From positions 6,997,169 through 7,061,168 of the forward strand of contig CAIIXF020000010.1 of assembly GCA_903813345.2 (NCBI GenBank): a stretch of 64,000 nucleotides of DNA, read 5' to 3'. This document shows positions 1-14,315 of this stretch, one piece after another. The stretch is from Owenia fusiformis. Taxonomy: Eukaryota > Annelida > Polychaeta > Sabellida > Oweniidae. The notes beneath the pieces are model-generated. The model was not told the origin of the DNA, did not search any database, and saw only the letters and a list, made by a program, of their open reading frames with translations. How positions within the stretch are numbered: position 1 is the first letter of the stretch; the number at the start of each line of letters is the position of its first letter. The translations under genes and the position numbers were made by a program.

Positions 1-3000
1 ATATTTTTCATGAATTTCAATTATTTCATACATGTATGTATCTATCTGCATATAAATTCTCAAGGTAGGATTTCTACATATAAGCAATTTTCCGTTTCAG
101 CCAGTTATTCTGTTTAAACAATGAAGTGCTAAAGGAAATCTGATCAACAAGTATCTTCATAAATGTTCCAATATTTATACAAGGTATAATAAATTACAAG
201 ATGGCACTTCCAGTATAACTTTGTGTCCATGCTGTCAAATTGCACAATTTATCATCCACCCCTGCACTTTTGTGTTTTATTGCTTTCTTTAAACTTTCTG
301 ATCTCAATTCGTAACCTTTTTATGTTGGATCCAAAACATTATATGGTTAAGTATATGTTCTAATCTTTCAACTTCCAGCTCCAATTTGTACTTTGGCATT
401 TCCCTTCCGATTAACCTTATCCCAGAATTCATAACAAAATGCTTGTGAGGGGTACAATCTCATTGGTTTAAAAGGTCATGTGATATAAACAAAAGGATTA
501 TGGGATAAAGAGAGTACTGCCATTGTGGTTAAAATAAGGAATGAATTTATTGATAAGAATCACAGCTGATGTTACAAATTGAAGATGATACCAAACAGAA
601 AAAGAAACACTACGCTTTAATGCAATTATCTAGAAAAATACATCAAGATGTGTCTAGAAAGAGAATGTAAATAGCTGTACAACCAATTATAAGTCTGAAA
701 GAATCTTATCAAATTGATTGTAGTGAACAACTGTGCTACTACTTACAGCTTATCCAGTCTAATTACCCACACATAAAATCATCCTAATCTTAATAAGAAC
801 ATGTCTATGATGACAACTGGCATATTTGAAAATATCAAACTCTTCATAATAAACACACAAAAACCTATCATTTGTAAAAAACAGGTTTGACTTATCATCA
901 TGAAAAGATGATATCATCTATATCAGTTATATGTCGTATGTAAGTGTTACTCAAAATACCAAAAACATATTTTGTGATTATCCAACATCAGATCATGAAT
1001 ATTCAAGAGAAAACTTCAAAATTCTATAATTGTATTACACATTCAGGACTAGGCAGATTGGGACTGAATGGGATTTAATTATAGACTAGTAGCTTTTAGT
1101 AACTCTTTACATTGAGACGGGTGGTAATATCAAAAGATATAGTTCTTTATTCTTTCAGATCTGTTTAATTCTTGGTATCATCGTGATGATCTCCGGTCAC
1201 TGTAACAATTCTTGTATCAGATCAATCCAAGGATTTATGCATCATAATGAATATATAATCAATAAAAACCTTTCAGCAGGGTTTAATCATAACATTACTT
1301 TCAATGACTGCGTCTTATCTGATTTTTATAGGAATTAACACAAAAAAGCTTTCAACTTCAACATAAAATGATAATAACAAAATGTTTAGCATTATATAAT
1401 AAAACTATAATAGCAATGGATTTTTATGCTTCTTGATGCAATTGATGTCTTTCATAGAATGAATGATTCAGTTGATCTGACTATCAAAAGCTGAATTAAT
1501 TTGTAATTTAGCAATATTTGACTACCTGGTACTATTTAATATAACATTTTCGAGCAACTTTTCCATGTGGTTGTTCATTAATATTTTTCTAGCGGAAACT
1601 TGTGAATGTTCAAGAATCAAGTTTTAATCAATATTTACAAATATAGTCATACACTATTTGCAAATACAAGCAGTTAAATAGTGTATGTATCAGAAAACTC
1701 AATATGGAGTGGTGATGCTGAAAACCATAATTTAGTAAAAATGCTTAATGTGTGGTCACGTTTAGTCATGATGACATTTCCATATTTAGTATAAAACAAA
1801 GGGGTTTCATTTATTCCGCATCTAAGTTAACACTGTTAACACTGCACAGTACACCATACTAATTTGATGTTGTGTCTATTGATACACCAGTGGTAATTAT
1901 GTGGTTTCCTTTCATCTAGATTTGCAAGCATATCAGACCACCAAGCAGACAACATAACAGATGTAGTTTTTTACCTCATCAGGACATTCTACTCAAGATC
2001 AAAAATAAGCTTTTTTACATTAATGCAATCATTTTTTGAACTCTCATTTTCTCAAACTCCCTAATTTTCTTAATTCTCTCATTTTTCTCAAACTCTCTCA
2101 TTTTCACAAATCGTTATCAATGTTCTCCTTTTTATTCATGGTTAAAAGGGCTTTATTTTATTTTCTCACAGCGTTCAGGCCCATTGTGTTTTTCTTATTG
2201 ATCATTATACTAAACAGTGTTTCACATTGTAAATATAAATGATGGAAATCTTATAACATTAAGCCCCATATTGAAAAATGGACTTCATGCGTTTTAAAAT
2301 TGCACTCTACTGTACTCTACTGGACTCTACCTTTGACGCTATTAGTGAAACACTTTTTACCACTGAAAACAGCATATCTATATAAAGTACATGCACCTGC
2401 TCTTGTACATGTACATGTATATCCATATCATCAGGCATGAATAAAGTATATAAATCATATATCTATATAGAATATCACATTCCAAGAATAACAAATTATC
2501 TAGATGAATAATGGCTCAATTCACTTTGATCAAAATTGGAAAGTGGCTGATAAAATATAATAAATAAATGATTTACAACTATTATCTCGACTTTGGATAT
2601 GCATTAGGAGCCATCAGAGATGTAATTGACTTCATCAACTCTCAATTGCACTTTTTATCACTTTGTTTACCATTATTGACTTTCTGTATTTTTATATAAT
2701 TAATGGATTGCCCATATACAACGACAAAAATGCAATATGGAATAATAAAGGAGCATTTCTGTACTTACATTGCCTCTGGTAGTTATATAATTGATGAATA
2801 AACAACTATGCACATCATTTTTCAATATCTCTGGTACCAAGAATCATCAACTTGAAAGATCAACTCCCAAAACATCAGATTCTGAGTACTACTATATAGT
2901 ACAAGTATTGACAGTTTTTCAATCAATTAATGTGCAATGTTTAAATAGTCAATTTGAAAAGTTTTCAATTTTGACCACAAATTCAGTTCTATAGGAATAT

Positions 3001-4500
3001 CAAGTTTTTTAAGAAACCTGATATCAGAGCACCTCTTGTTTGCATGTCCTGAGAGTCAACTGCCTGGTATGAGGTCTTCCTAGAAGTTAACCTAACCTAG
3101 GTTGAAACTAGACAAATCTAAAAAATGATTGTAAATTTTTTTCTATAAACACAAATTGGTACCACAGTATGCAAAATTCAAAATCAATATAATTGCATTT
3201 TTAAAAAATACACCCCCACCCCCCCCAAAAAAAATGAAATAAATCTACAACAAATCAATTATAAAAATCTCAGAACACTTACATTGATTTCATCACCTTC
3301 TCAGAAGAAAACTCAAAACTCTCATGTAAGAAACTCATTCTCATGGAACACCAACAACCTCAGGGTGAAGATAACTTAAGACATGTATAGGACAGGTGGG
3401 AGAGCGGATGACTTCATCTTGTGGTTTTCCACATTCTTCATCAAATAATGCATTTTAAATCTATCAGTAAGGATGGTGTCTGCAGTTGGGGAAAAACAAC
3501 ATTAATTTTGTACTAGGGGAAAAGGATGAATGGCAATTTAATTAGTGAAGAATGTTGATTAAAATACAATGGATGGCCAAACCAGCAATTTCAATTTTTG
3601 TAATATTTGTGGAATAATGAAATGAACTTCACTTTCATACCTTTCCAGATTGAACATTACCTGTCTGTTATAGGTAGTTTTATGTGCAATAAACGCATAG
3701 CCTCTTGTAATTTAGAATCAAGTTTCAACCATGATACTTTTTTGAAAATAACATGTCAGAGAAGCATCAAATTACAGGAAGCCACACATTTATTAGCCAA
3801 ACCGCAAGCAATCCAAGATATATGAGGGTTATTGTATCTAAAATAAAAATGTATTTTCCATGCAATATTGCACTGTTGTTCTTTGATCGCTTATTTTGTG
3901 GGTTTGATAGACTTTCATTTCACTACTGTGGACAATACAAATGCTTTATTAACTAACTGGCCAATATAATATAACAAATCACCTCAGATTACACTTTGGC
4001 CATATATCTATACCTAAAACCAGCACATCTAAAGATATAACATTTTTCTCTATCAATTCCTAAAGGTGCTATATCAATATTTCATACAATAACTGACCCA
4101 ATCAAAAAATCAATGGACACTTGGAAAAAAGGACTAAAATCTTGAACACACATACTATTTGTTGGTGACATACCTGGGGTTTATTTCTCCAAGCATGAAT
4201 TAGGTTATCTTATTACAAATTCTCCCATAAACCTAAGAAAAATAATTTGATTTGTGAATCTGGAAATTTACAATTTCGGAAAAAAATGACCCCTTTTACT
4301 CTAATAAAGTTAAAAAAACAGTAGAGATTGATCATACCCTTTGCAACAGTAAAAAAACTCCATCTTATACTTTATATAAACGTAACTGATAAATCTCTGC
4401 ACTTGCCAGTCCAATCATAGCCTATCATGTCTCACAGATGAATCTCTACACATCTTTGCATACCTCTATGATGGTTGGCTTTCTTATAAATGCTAAACTG

Positions 4501-4622
4501 GACAAGGCAATAACATGCAAAATCTCACCACCTGCCATCTGTTACAGACACTAAACACCAACTGCCAAACACCATCCACAAAAAAGTTGAAGACTACTAT
4601 ACTTCACTTCTGGTGGTGACAG
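4501..4622 (+). repeat. dispersed family copy 1 ('GGCATTAACATGCAAAAT')
   Basis: First of six copies of a roughly 120-200-bp family. Shared landmarks in order are an AACATGCAAAATSTCACCAC block, CTGCCATNTGTTACAGA, a run of AAACACCA/CCAAACACCATCCA words, AAAAGTTGAAGA and a terminal GGTGGTGACA. No tRNA promoter boxes or poly-A tail are visible. The class is unknown. Confidence 0.75.
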
Positions 4623-6821
4623 AAAAATTGGCTGTCTTAGTGAGAGGGCAGTAAATTAACCAATGATCACAGGGTAGAAATATAAAATGGTATAGATTGA
4701 TGAGAAATGATGTGTTTCAGACTAAATTAAGTCAGATCAAAGACAATTTTACACCATAATGGCATTAAAGCTTAACAGAGGTAATGATAGTGCAAAACTA
4801 CATAGGTGATAAAATCATTCCTAAATTGCTCTACGGTGGATGCACAGCGGTCATAGCTTCAAAAAATTGATGAATAAAATCTGCATTGTACTCCTTATCA
4901 CTTTACTTTATGCTACATATTTCTCTGGATTTTGTGAAGCTACGGCCTGAGTCAGGTTGTCAGGTTTCCGTAGATAAAATGTGACTGAGGCATTAATGAA
5001 ACTATGGCCATGTTTTGAATGCAAAAAAGAGTAAAATGTTGGTATTAGCAAAAAACAAAATAGACATGTATGCAATTGTCTAAATTGTACTAAAATGCCA
5101 GAAATTCAGGCATTTCGTTTACATTTTGAAGAGAATGCCATAAATTAGCCAAAAATGACCAAAGGGAAATCAAGAAATGTCAATAGCTGACTATCTTATC
5201 CATGCACTGTATATCTCCTTCAGCTTAACTCTCCCAACAGACAGATAAATTAAGTTTTGAGTACATTGTTTGATCAATGGTGTTCTTTCCACCAAACATT
5301 TACCAGATTGCTGGGTGTTTTGGCTTTGACATTCTGCTATTCAGATGAATTGTGGGGTTTACCCATCCTTCAAGATTGGTCCTTTTCATTGCTTTCATAG
5401 CACCTCATGCTAAGGTAAGCAATGAATTATTCTTGGGCCGAGGATGGGGTTTATTATAATTCCAGATTTTTGCCATTTATTGTTTTTTTTACTGATACTT
5501 CTTGCTTTTTAAACATTTTGCAGTGGGTTGGATCAAAACTATAAAAAAGAAGATATACTTAAATGCCATATTCACTTGTAGTGAGAGCAGCAAGTCAATA
5601 TATTCGGTTTCCAAGTTAAGTAATTGAATTAACATAGATACAGCTCTGGTAAGGTACTAGATGTCCTAGTCTAATCAAATAAATCTAAGATAGCCTTGCA
5701 CTAAAATCCATCCATATTTTGCAGTATTTTGTAAACTAATAATATACCACATTCACAAATCAATAAACTAATCAAATGATACATGGATACAAAGTGTGGA
5801 AGCAAATAAATATCTATATTCAATCCTAGATGTCCATCCATCTAAATTACTGACTTAAAAGAGTTTCCCGGTGACATGTAGAACCTTTGTGAAAATTGAA
5901 AATATATCTTGGTTCTAAATAGGGATTCTGCTTGGTTTGCATCAGCACCAGAGGAAAAGTGCGCCAGGTCACATACAATCGCTATGGCAACTATTACTTT
6001 GAATGATCAAATGAATGATTTGGCCTCAAAACTAGAGTATATCAATTGTAATGCATATCTAATATTTATTGCGTGAAGATGTCATGAAAATTGGATCAAA
6101 AGGGATGAAACAGATCAATTAGGCTACTTTCTAAAAAAAAATAGTCTGTTATTTTAACTGGGGTGATCAGGTCTTTTGCTTTTGTTCTCCTTCATCAATA
6201 AAGACTGACTATGGAGAGTGATTTTGAGAATAATACCTAAAAGTTATTCTAAAAATAGGCTGCTACTCTTTGTTTCTGTTTCAGATATGCAGATAAAATT
6301 ATAAATCATGAAAAGAAATTATCTAATATTGAAGCTAAATTAAGAATAATTGATACTGTCATGACATAGTTTGTGTTTTCTTTCTTGTCATGGCATTATT
6401 GAACTTCTATGCACCAACAACTCTTTCTGTGCTATAGTCCCAAGGGGATGAAATAAATATGGTTTTCTATAATATCTTAGCATATTATTCAATTGCTATA
6501 TTCCAGACCTAAATTGTATGCTCTCTAAGGGAGATATATCTGTATCTATTCATCACAAAGTTTCTATAACAAATATCGTGACTAATTCTCATACATCTTC
6601 AGTTAGACAAATTGATTTTATCATTTGAAATGCATCCTCTCGTCAAGAAAATATCAGAGATATGATATCAGCTGCTCATACATGTTTATTCTACATAATC
6701 TGTATTAAAACCTTTCATTTTTCTCATTAAAATAATTTATTATAACAAATATTACTATTACCTTGTTTAGAAATCTATATATCGTAAATAAATTGTCATT
6801 AATATACTTTGTAATTTTTAC

Positions 6822-7434
6822 TTAAAGGAATATTCCTTGACAGACCCTTTCTCTCTTGATATGGTAGCTATAATCATATATATAGTTTCCATATTAAGCA
6901 AAACATGGGAAAATGTTTTAATATGGTCAATATTGATCATTTAAAAATTTAGTGCTTATTTCCAGTGAGCTGCCATCTTTTAAGAGTTCTTGCAGGAAGT
7001 GATGTCATCAACTCTCAACTTCTATAACCAGCTTGCCCATAACAGTATAGGAAAGTAGCACAAAATCACTTCTAGGCAAGTGATCATTACTTTCTGTGCA
7101 AAAATATTTTCAGGGCTTGTCAACTTAGAATAAAAGAAGAGATTTTCAGAAGGATTAAATAAGATACAAAGTTGAAAAAGAATATTAAGCTGGTTTTGTA
7201 ATTCTTAATAGCTCCTCACCTAATGCTATATGCAAAGTTGAGAGTCGATGGCATCACTTCCTGTGTGAAATTTTAAAAGATGGCAGCTTACTGGAATTAA
7301 GCATCACATTTCTTAGTGATCAAATTTGACCATATCAAAACATTTTTGCATGTTTTGCTAAACATGGCAAGCATATATATGGTTATAGCTACCATATGAG
7401 GAGAGAGATGGTTTGGCAAGGAATATTCCTTTAA
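6822..7434. mobile_element. 613-bp fold-back element / MITE with TTAA ends
   Basis: The ends read TTAAAGGAATATTCCTTG and, at the other side, CAAGGAATATTCCTTTAA. The two arms (about 6822-7030 and 7225-7434) are inverted copies about 200 bp long: GATATGGTAGCTATAA and its complement near 7385, and GCTGCCATCTTTTAA and its complement near 7270. The spacer is about 190 bp. There is no transposase ORF. TTAA at both boundaries is compatible with piggyBac-type mobilisation, but the terminal sequence differs from the element at 28.9 kb, so the superfamily is uncertain. The terminal AAGGAATATTCCTT is itself a palindrome. Confidence 0.8.
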
Positions 7435-9000
7435 CTCTGTAAAAACATGAGTGTGTAAACTTTTTGTTCTTAAATGTTCCAAGATAAAGTTTCATATAGC
7501 ATTAATAAAGAACATTTTAATTCAAGAAAAGCATACAATACAATCTAAATTTAAAAACTTTTCTTTAAGATTTTGTAAACTGAACCCATCAATTCATCTG
7601 TCAATCAATCATGGGAATTTACAAGAGAGATACATAAATAATACATAAAGAGAAAAGTATAAATTTGTGTATTTTCGTATTGGTAGACAAATACACCCAT
7701 GCATCATAAATCTTGTCATTAGCTAATTTGCGATATCATTGTTAAACTCTTACATCATTATATTGTTTTATCATCTTGTTATCTTGAATATAATGAACAG
7801 TTACTCTAAACAGGTCAAATACTTTATATTTAATAATCATCTTTCCCTTAAGATTGAACTTTCTTCAATTATTTTTATTTCATACCATGACAATTGTGTT
7901 ATGTTATACAATGGCGCATTGAAATGAAAGTAACAAACTGATGTCAAATAAAAGGATGATATCTCAGTATAACAAACCCTTTCAATTCAAAGCTCCACTC
8001 AAGCGTGGTGTTTTTCCATATTCCAATAATATTATTCATAACAATTTCATATCTATGAATTTCTTACTTTTTAACCATGGACACTATCAAGTTTCCAGAC
8101 ACATTCCAAACTTAGACTCATTGACTTTCTTTGGAATACAAAATACTGAAGATAAGCCAGGTTTTCGCTTAGAAAGATCTAATGAGTAAATCTACTGAAA
8201 AGCCATTGTAAGATTGAATCAGCTCATCTGGACCTTAACTTGTTACATGTTGTCCAACTTCCAGGACAGTCAATTTTTGCTCACTAAAAAGGTAATATGA
8301 AGATGATTTTTAAAAATATTTTGTTTTATTTTACTTGACAGGTATGAAAAATGAATGTGTTTTGTAATCGATCATGGATTTTTCAACTTATCTCATCAGT
8401 AACATGAAGATATGAAACACTGAAACACTTTCTCTTGTTATAGAATATATAGAAGAAATATAGTTGAAAGTTCAGAAAAATTGGCTCGTTTTAAAATAGT
8501 TTTCTCTCTCATGATTTCATGTCATGTCAAGTGTTGAAAAGTCCAAGAGCTGAATTTATTTAGGAGAATCCTTCGATTAACTGTCAATAAAACGAAAAGC
8601 AGACATTCCCCTTTTTCGATTCTCATGACTTTGGCCATTTTCTGCTTTTCAGATCTTCAATTAACTTCTAGATTTGATCAGATAACTCTTCTCTTTCAGA
8701 AAATAAAATTAGGACTGTTTTGGTAAGATTGCCTCAAACATTTTCATACTCTATCCTTTCTATATCCTCTGAGATGTTATTTCTCAAGTATCTGTTGTAA
8801 GTCTCTAAACTAGAGCAGTACACTCGGTCAATACATTCCAATTAATTATCCTATAGCTACCATGGCTCATATGTGATAAAGACACTTTTAATCCACTCTG
8901 TAATTCATATGCAATCACTCTCCCTAATCACTTATTAATTAAATATATTGCTCCATGAATCAGCCAGGCATGATATATCACATGCAAGGCTTCAAAGTGT

Positions 9001-9021
9001 CGCCCCTTTCAACTAGGGGCG
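9001..9021. other. short GC hairpin (CGCCCCT...AGGGGCG)
   Basis: CGCCCCT and AGGGGCG are separated by seven bases in an otherwise AT-rich intron, just upstream of the 67-bp tandem array. No known function; possibly part of a decayed element. Confidence 0.4.
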
Positions 9022-9049
9022 GCCATTAGATCTTGATTGAGTGACTTTC

Positions 9050-9418
9050 CTGTAAGGAACACCTGTTTACAAAGAATGTTTTTCAAAGAACCAAACATTT
9101 TTCATTGGTTTACATGTTAACATGCCCTCTCTGTAAGGAACACATGTTTTCAAAGAACCAAATATTTTCCATTGGTTAACATGTTAACAGGCCCTCTCTG
9201 TAAGGAACACTTGTTTTCAAAGAACCAAATATTTTCCATTGGTTTACATGTTAACATGCCCTCTCTGTATGGAACACCTGTTTTCTAAGAACCAAACATT
9301 TTCCATTGGTTTACATGTAAACAGACCCTCTCTGTATGGAACACATGTTTTCAAAGAACCAAATATTTTCCATTGGTTTACATGTTAACATGCCCTCTCT
9401 GTATGGAACACATGTCTA
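9050..9418. repeat. 67-bp tandem repeat, about 5.5 units
   Basis: Units contain CTGTAWGGAACACMTGTTTT, CAAAGAACCAAATATTTTCC, ATTGGTTTACATG and TTAACATGCCCTCT. A near-palindrome, CATGTTAACATG, recurs in most units. Copies differ by a few substitutions; the first unit is the most diverged. Satellite-like, non-coding. Confidence 0.9.
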
Positions 9419-12400
9419 CTGGGAACAATGAACAGTGTTTTAGGGCAAATTTGAAAATTCACCTGTTCACAAGGAACATGTAAAATTGGTAACACTGTAC
9501 ATCCTTTTGTTTTTCAGAGATGTGAAAGTTTATTGGAAATTCATTCTCAAGGAGAGGTTCTTTGCCCACAAGGCATCAGCCTATTGTTCATCACAGAAGG
9601 AAAATCCAGGGACTTCAATCATCAGCAGGCATCAGTATATTTCTCTTAATCATTTTTACCAACTTTTTGGAGGAATTCTGCAAGGAATGTGAGTTACAAT
9701 TGAGCCAACGTATACATTTTCCCCAAAAATACTTTGAAAAATAGAAGAAAGGTTGTCTGAGGACCAAGAGAATCTAATGATGTAGCCCTAATAATGTAAA
9801 ATTGACAGCCTCATCAAGGGATCACAAATCACCTGGGGTATTTCATGAGAATATCAGAATGATTGCTGAACAAGCAGGCGCCTTATTAATGGAACAATGT
9901 GTAAAAAATATAATATCTAATCTTAAAGATAATATAATAAGTCTTATGGCATGATTCTAATGATGGGAAATTGATGGTATTATCAAATAATCACAAATCA
10001 CTCAAGGTGATCTAAGAGCAGAATAATTGCTTAAGAAGCAGGCAGGTGCGGCAATTTGTAACTTATTCATGGAACATTGTAAACTAAATGATTTAATAAA
10101 AAATCAAATTCACAATCAAATTCGCAATCAAAAGGTTATTTGAAGTTTCCCAAATATGTTGATTCATCAAAAAGAGGAATTCTACAATGTGATTGTGATT
10201 AAAAAGAATTGAATTTAAATCATTACTTAATTTAATCTTCTATCTGCTATGATTATTTAAAATCCCTAAATATGTCAAATCATTCAACTATAAATTCTAT
10301 ATGTGACATGATAAAATCGAAGTTATATGCGTCATAACTAAATTATAACCTTTATCTGTGAGGATATAATCAACATATCCGAATTCATTAATCCTTCAAA
10401 GAAAATCCAGTTCTGGTTGGCGTTTCTGCTAGAGGCCCATGGTTACCATAACTTCTAATCTTTCAGCTCCAACAAGTATCAATCTGCATATAAATATAGT
10501 TCCTCCATTAACGTCTCCAAATTATTGAACATTCTATGACTGAAATGTTTTTCATGACCACGTCAATCAATCCTCAAACTAACCGAATTGGAACAGTGTG
10601 CCATATGTCCTAATGTTTCCTATAAACTAGCATCCTGAATTATTTTTCCGATTATATCCATGACAAGAAAATGAGTTCCTACTTCCTAATAATCCATGAC
10701 AAGCATTGAGATTATCTCTACAAAGCTGCTATAATTGCAGCAGTTTTAATCCATGTGTCGATTGTCTCTACGGCTATCCCTTGTTGATCCATGCAGATGC
10801 TTTTATTCTAAACAATCTCAATACATAAAAGAACCAATTACAAAATCCCAAGCAGTTTTATAGGAATGATATTATTGAAATCCATCAATTATTTTGTTTG
10901 TCACATTTGGCAAGCTTGTATTATGACTCCCTTACAATAATAAAAAATAGAGAAAGATTTGAAATAACAGCAAGGATAGCTAATCAATAGATTCATTGCT
11001 CAAAGTCAAAGAGAAAACGATGTTGTGCTTTTTTCATCTTTTAACACATACACACTTAGCTTCCACCCATACTCTTTGAAAGAGGGTGACTGTGAATATT
11101 TTCTTTGAATTCAACCACCACAAAGATTTAGTATAACAGTTGTCTGTTTGGCAGCTCAAAGAGGATGTCACTAAAAGCAAAGGAAGCTATTAAATCCCAC
11201 GATTCTCCCTTCTTTGTTTCCAAGCTTTAACGAATCCTCCAATGGAGAATCATTCCCAGGTGCCCCGTGCTTAATAAGATAAAAAATAGCGCCAGACCGA
11301 GACAGACATCAAAATGATGATTGGACAATGAAAGAACGAGTTTCCTGTTAATGAAAAACTTCCAATGTATCTGTAAGGGCTTCACATCAAGCACACTTTA
11401 ATGGGTAATTGTTGGACAACGCTAATCAATGATGTTATTTTAACAGTGTTTTTCTAACGTTATGACAATATTTGATTTTTATTGTGGCAGGGAGACAGAC
11501 CAATAAATGCCTAATATAATTCTATATGATTTGTAGATGCAATTGATTTTCTGACATCACTGTGTGACAAGTTTGCTTTATGTGTCTTATTGTTAATGGA
11601 CTTAAATACAGAATGACTAATTAAACGTCGATCTGTGGTAATCTTAAAATACTCATCTTTTTGATGAAATGCCAATAATTATATCATTTGGGAAATCTCA
11701 ATATGGTTTTGATGTTTCATTTCTCAAATTGAAATATTTCATAAATCCTCATGATGAGCCCCCCCCCCTAAAAAAAGAATTTCCTTATTTTCAGATACAA
11801 ATCATCTGCTGCCCCCTTTACCCCTCTAAATGGGTCACTTGCATTCCTCACTTTCTCAAAACCAAAGCTGGGATATAGAGTCCAAAGATTAGACAGAGAC
11901 TTGATACAAAACCTAAAACTACACTATATTGATCAATTCATGAATAAAAAAATAATTAGGTAATTCTGAATAGTCATTTTATATTGACTTGGCCTAAGAA
12001 ACATAGCTAATATATTGCAATCAAAACCGTAATGATGCAGTTATTCTAAAGGGAGTCTGCCTAATGTGCTACTTTGCCGAAGTTAGAACAATCAGACAAC
12101 CACGTTCTTTACATGATGAATGAGCTCTAAACACAGATATAAAATGAAACATATAAATTGTCATAAATAGGATGTTATTTTTGCGCAGTGACAGAAACAA
12201 ATGCTATAACGATACTTTTCTATCAATGATACTCAATCAAACTGGTGTTAATGTGCCATAATGAAAAACCTTCAAATCTTCAGCCTCAAATAAACTCCTC
12301 CATTCCTAATCATAATCCTATCAGTTATAATCCATTTTAAGTACCCTGTGATTAATTTAGCAATCTCATCAAAAATCCATTTGTTTTTCGATGATTCCGA

Positions 12401-12740
12401 TTTCAAAGGGTTTGTCTAGTTAAAATATAATAATTTCCTGCAACGTAGAAAGCGGGCAATAAATCCTTCATCTTTAATGATGATTATACTATAAAATAAC
12501 TGCCACTTTTCCTGAATTTTCCTTAGTATCAGAGAAAACCACTCACACAAACATGAAATTCTTCAATCTATTTATGTCACACAATAAAGCTTCTAATGGT
12601 ATTTTCTAAAGTTTTAATTTTGCTGATATGATATATAACTTGATTCCAAAGGGTAGGATGAACAAGAGGCAAAAATGTTTCTAGTACTGTTTAATCTCTC
12701 TTGTTTTTAAATTTTGGGTACATGAAATTCACTTCCTTTA

Positions 12741-13247
12741 TATCCATGATACATTACCAAACAGTTCCTATATCCATGATACATTACCAAACAGTTCCTA
12801 TATCCATGATACATTACCAAACAGTTCCTATATCCATGAAACATTACCAAACAGTTCCTATATCCATGATACATTACCAAACACTTCCTATATCCATGAT
12901 ACATTACCAAACAGTTCCTATATCCATGATACATTACCAAACAGTTCCTATATCCATGATACATTACCAAACACTTCCTATATCCATGATACATTACCAA
13001 ACAGTTCCTATATCCATGATACATTACCAAACACTTCCTATATCCATGATACATTACCAAACACTTCCTATATCCATGATACATTACCAAACAGTTCCTA
13101 TATCCATGATACATTACCAAACACTTCCTATATCCATGATACATTACCAAACACTTCCTATATCCATGATACATTACCAAACACTTCCTATATCCATGAT
13201 ACATTACCAAACAGTTCCTATATCCACGATACATTACCAAACAGTTC
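12741..13247. repeat. 30-bp minisatellite, 17 units
   Basis: Seventeen head-to-tail 30-bp units (TATCCATGATACATTACCAA followed by ACAGTTCCTA). They are nearly identical except for one G/C position (CAGTTCC or CACTTCC), an A in unit 4 and a C in unit 17. Because 30 is a multiple of three and no unit contains a stop in the relevant frames, open frames of 195 aa (+) and 218 aa (-) arise. These are repeat artefacts: there is no start context, no non-repeat coding flank and no splice support. Confidence 0.97.
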
Positions 13248-13934
13248 AGAAGTTCCCTCTTGGGTTCTTGCTTTATATTTGGATGTAACAATGCTTTTAT
13301 ATACTTCCATGGGTTTTTTCTCTTGAAAGCCCATGATACCTCCATCACAATGTTACATTTCATTATAATTAAATTGTTTTTTATTTAGGTATAATCAAAC
13401 TTTTAAATACATCTATGACAAAGTTCCATATTGAACTGCATTTCATATAAATAATTGTTGAATAGATTTACAGAGTGGCCCATGTGTTAGAGACACAGAC
13501 ATGATTATATTTTGAAGATGGTCTAAATAGCTTAAACATAAAGGTATACTCTGTTTTGATACAGCATGTAAACAGAATGATACACAGAATCAGCGATGCG
13601 TTGAGAATGAGCGATGAGAATTAAACACATTTATTGGTAAACAAGAAATCAGGGGGACGACTTCATTAAATATACAGTTTCTTATAAAAATACTATAAAA
13701 CAGATTAATGGCCCCATACATCATCATAAGTAAAACCATGCATGAAAGACAGCTATATTTAGTACAATTTGTAAGCCGAACAGTTTTGCTTACTCGATTT
13801 TAAATTGTAATCTATTCAAAGATGGATTACAATTTAAAGTATTTTGCTGATTAAAGTATCTGAAATCATGACGCAGGCCTGAAATAGCTTTGTTTATTCC
13901 AAAGTGAAGAAGTTATATGAGCAAACGACTCTTC

Positions 13935-14115
13935 AGGCCCGTAGTCAGGGGGATTTGGGATTTCAATCTGAAAATCTTTTCAAAATCATGCAGTTATTTA
14001 CCATTCCGAGGACTTTTCAAGTGATTTTAGACCAAAGATGTCAAACATGAATCCCCCTGGATTTTTTTGAAAAGTGAACCCCCTTGGCAAAATCTGGCTA
14101 ATGTGCCCTCTATTG
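13935..14115. repeat. possible dispersed element remnant ('GGCCCGTAGTCAGGGGG')
   Basis: The patch begins GGCCCGTAGTCAGGGGGATT and contains two related CCCCCTGGATTTT / CCCCCTTGGCAAAATCTGG lines. It resembles high-copy 'GGCCCGTAGCCAGGGGG' repeats that I recall from marine invertebrate genomes. No termini or target duplication were resolved; low confidence. Confidence 0.35.
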
Positions 14116-14315
14116 AAAGCCCAAGGTACAACTGGATCAACCAAGTGCAAATTCTGAAACCAAGTTTTGATTCTAACTGCCACCTATTATCAATATGAAG
14201 AAACTATAACACATTTATGAAGAGTAATATCTGAAAGAGAAGTGAAGGTCAAACAAAATCAAGTATTATTTCCTTTGGCAATAATAAATGTGAATAATGA
14301 GGCAACATTTATAGT

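Noticed and set aside
9486-9744. Segment after GTTTTTCAG with overlapping 60-68-aa plus-strand frames as an exon of another gene
   Set aside because: The acceptor-like site is fair, but there is no matching donor with a domain-like peptide and no neighbouring plus-strand exons.
12701-13363. Open frames of 195 aa (+) and 218 aa (-), the longest in the window
   Set aside because: Both are translations of the 30-bp minisatellite, whose period keeps any stop-free frame open. There is no domain, splice support or coding flank.
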